Positions 34,549-34,770 of a DNA stretch of 34,770 nucleotides are shown here, piece after piece. The stretch's first letter is position 1, and the number at the start of each line of letters is the position of its first letter. The position numbers were made by a program, and so were the translations under genes. The DNA is from Bacteroidota bacterium (lineage in GTDB: Bacteria > Bacteroidota > Bacteroidia > UKL13-3): assembly GCA_947446605.1 (NCBI GenBank), contig CANFHJ010000018.1, positions 1 through 34,770 of the forward strand, written 5' to 3'. The notes under the pieces are model-generated. The model did no database searches and was not told where the DNA came from. It worked only from the letters and a program-made list of their open reading frames with translations.

Positions 34549-34770
34549 TTACTTGGCAAACTTGTGAGAACCATCGCAGCCGGGCATTTTCTTAGAGAGG
34601 CCGCAAACGCAATCATTCATACCTTTTCCCTTGAGGATACGCGGTGTAAATTTTTCAATACGTGCCTCCCTGGTTTTGCTTTGTTTTGGGTCAGAAAAAA
34701 ACATGTTATACGCCCTTTGCCTTCCGGGGGTTAATGCTTCAAAGGCGCTTTTAAATGCAGGAAAATTTGC
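34549..34770 (-). CDS. YdeI-type protein ending in a CDGSH iron-sulfur motif (cut by window edge)
   Basis: The last 73 codons of a minus-strand gene are visible. [40 protein letters not shown] and [10 protein letters not shown] are the C-terminus of YdeI/OmpD-associated (DUF1801-related) proteins. Directly attached is [20 protein letters not shown], which fits the C-x-C-x2-S-x3-P-x-C-D-G-S-H ligand set of 2Fe-2S CDGSH proteins. A single CDGSH motif at the very end suggests an iron-sulfur site made by dimerisation. The N-terminal part lies outside the window. Confidence 0.85.
   Translation of the reverse strand, partial: ANFPAFKSAFEALTPGRQRAYNMFFSDPKQSKTREARIEKFTPRILKGKGMNDCVCGLSKKMPGCDGSHKFAK

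Overview
The window is a piece of a Bacteroidota chromosome. Evidence for this: two proteins end in type IX secretion (T9SS) C-terminal sorting domains, there is a gliding-motility lipoprotein GldH, the primary sigma factor has the Bacteroidota-type N-terminus, promoter candidates fit the TTTG-N17-23-TAnnTTTG pattern, Shine-Dalgarno sites are few, and base composition is low in GC. No tRNA, rRNA or CRISPR array was seen.

Layout. (1) 1-5.4 kb: the start of rpoD (cut by the left edge), a T9SS-sorted secreted protein behind a signal-less beta-helix protein, then the ferrous iron operon feoA-feoB (all minus strand). (2) 5.6-7.1 kb: comM/yifB on the plus strand. (3) 7.1-22.1 kb: a visibly more AT-rich accessory region. 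It opens with remnants of an MBOAT acyltransferase and a Shedu (sduA, DUF4263) defence nuclease. A secreted orphan protein follows, then a 'grasp-with-spasm' peptide-modification cluster (gwsG ATP-grasp, a stand-alone C39 peptidase, gwsS SPASM protein). Upstream of it lies a minus-strand run of small proteins (Cys-rich protein, beta-type protein, lipoprotein, 48-residue membrane protein). A heavily decayed IS30-family element and a twice-truncated HTH gene come next. A second, 253-bp, nearly identical copy of the MBOAT/sduA junction then occurs at 15.2-15.5 kb. Beyond it are a LuxR-type response regulator, a histidine kinase, a polytopic membrane protein and a small conserved protein in one tight operon. 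They are followed by an operon of a Cys-containing signal-less protein, a thioredoxin-fold protein without CxxC and a lipoprotein. Divergent from these are a Cys-rich lipoprotein and a TlpA-like thioredoxin. (4) 22.1-34.8 kb: mostly core genes: a large secreted polysaccharide-deacetylase-like T9SS protein, a zinc-ribbon protein, holB, ricT (PSP1), gldH, an FMN reductase, meaB, rpiB, a lipoprotein, tatC, purL, a PIN-type toxin-antitoxin pair, and the end of a YdeI-type protein carrying a CDGSH iron-sulfur motif (cut by the right edge).

How the parts work together. GwsS, the C39 peptidase and GwsG overlap one another and most likely form one ribosomally made peptide (graspetide-like) maturation unit. 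No classical short precursor was found next to it. The best local substrate candidate is the Cys-rich, signal-less 163-residue protein upstream, which has an early GG. The two copies of the 253-bp repeat are in direct orientation and bracket the whole peptide cluster plus the IS remnant, so recombination between them would remove about 7.9 kb. The feo operon has a candidate promoter whose spacer holds a GGTTCGAACC palindrome, and a TTTAGA-N5-TCTAAA dyad just before feoA. Both are plausible regulator sites.
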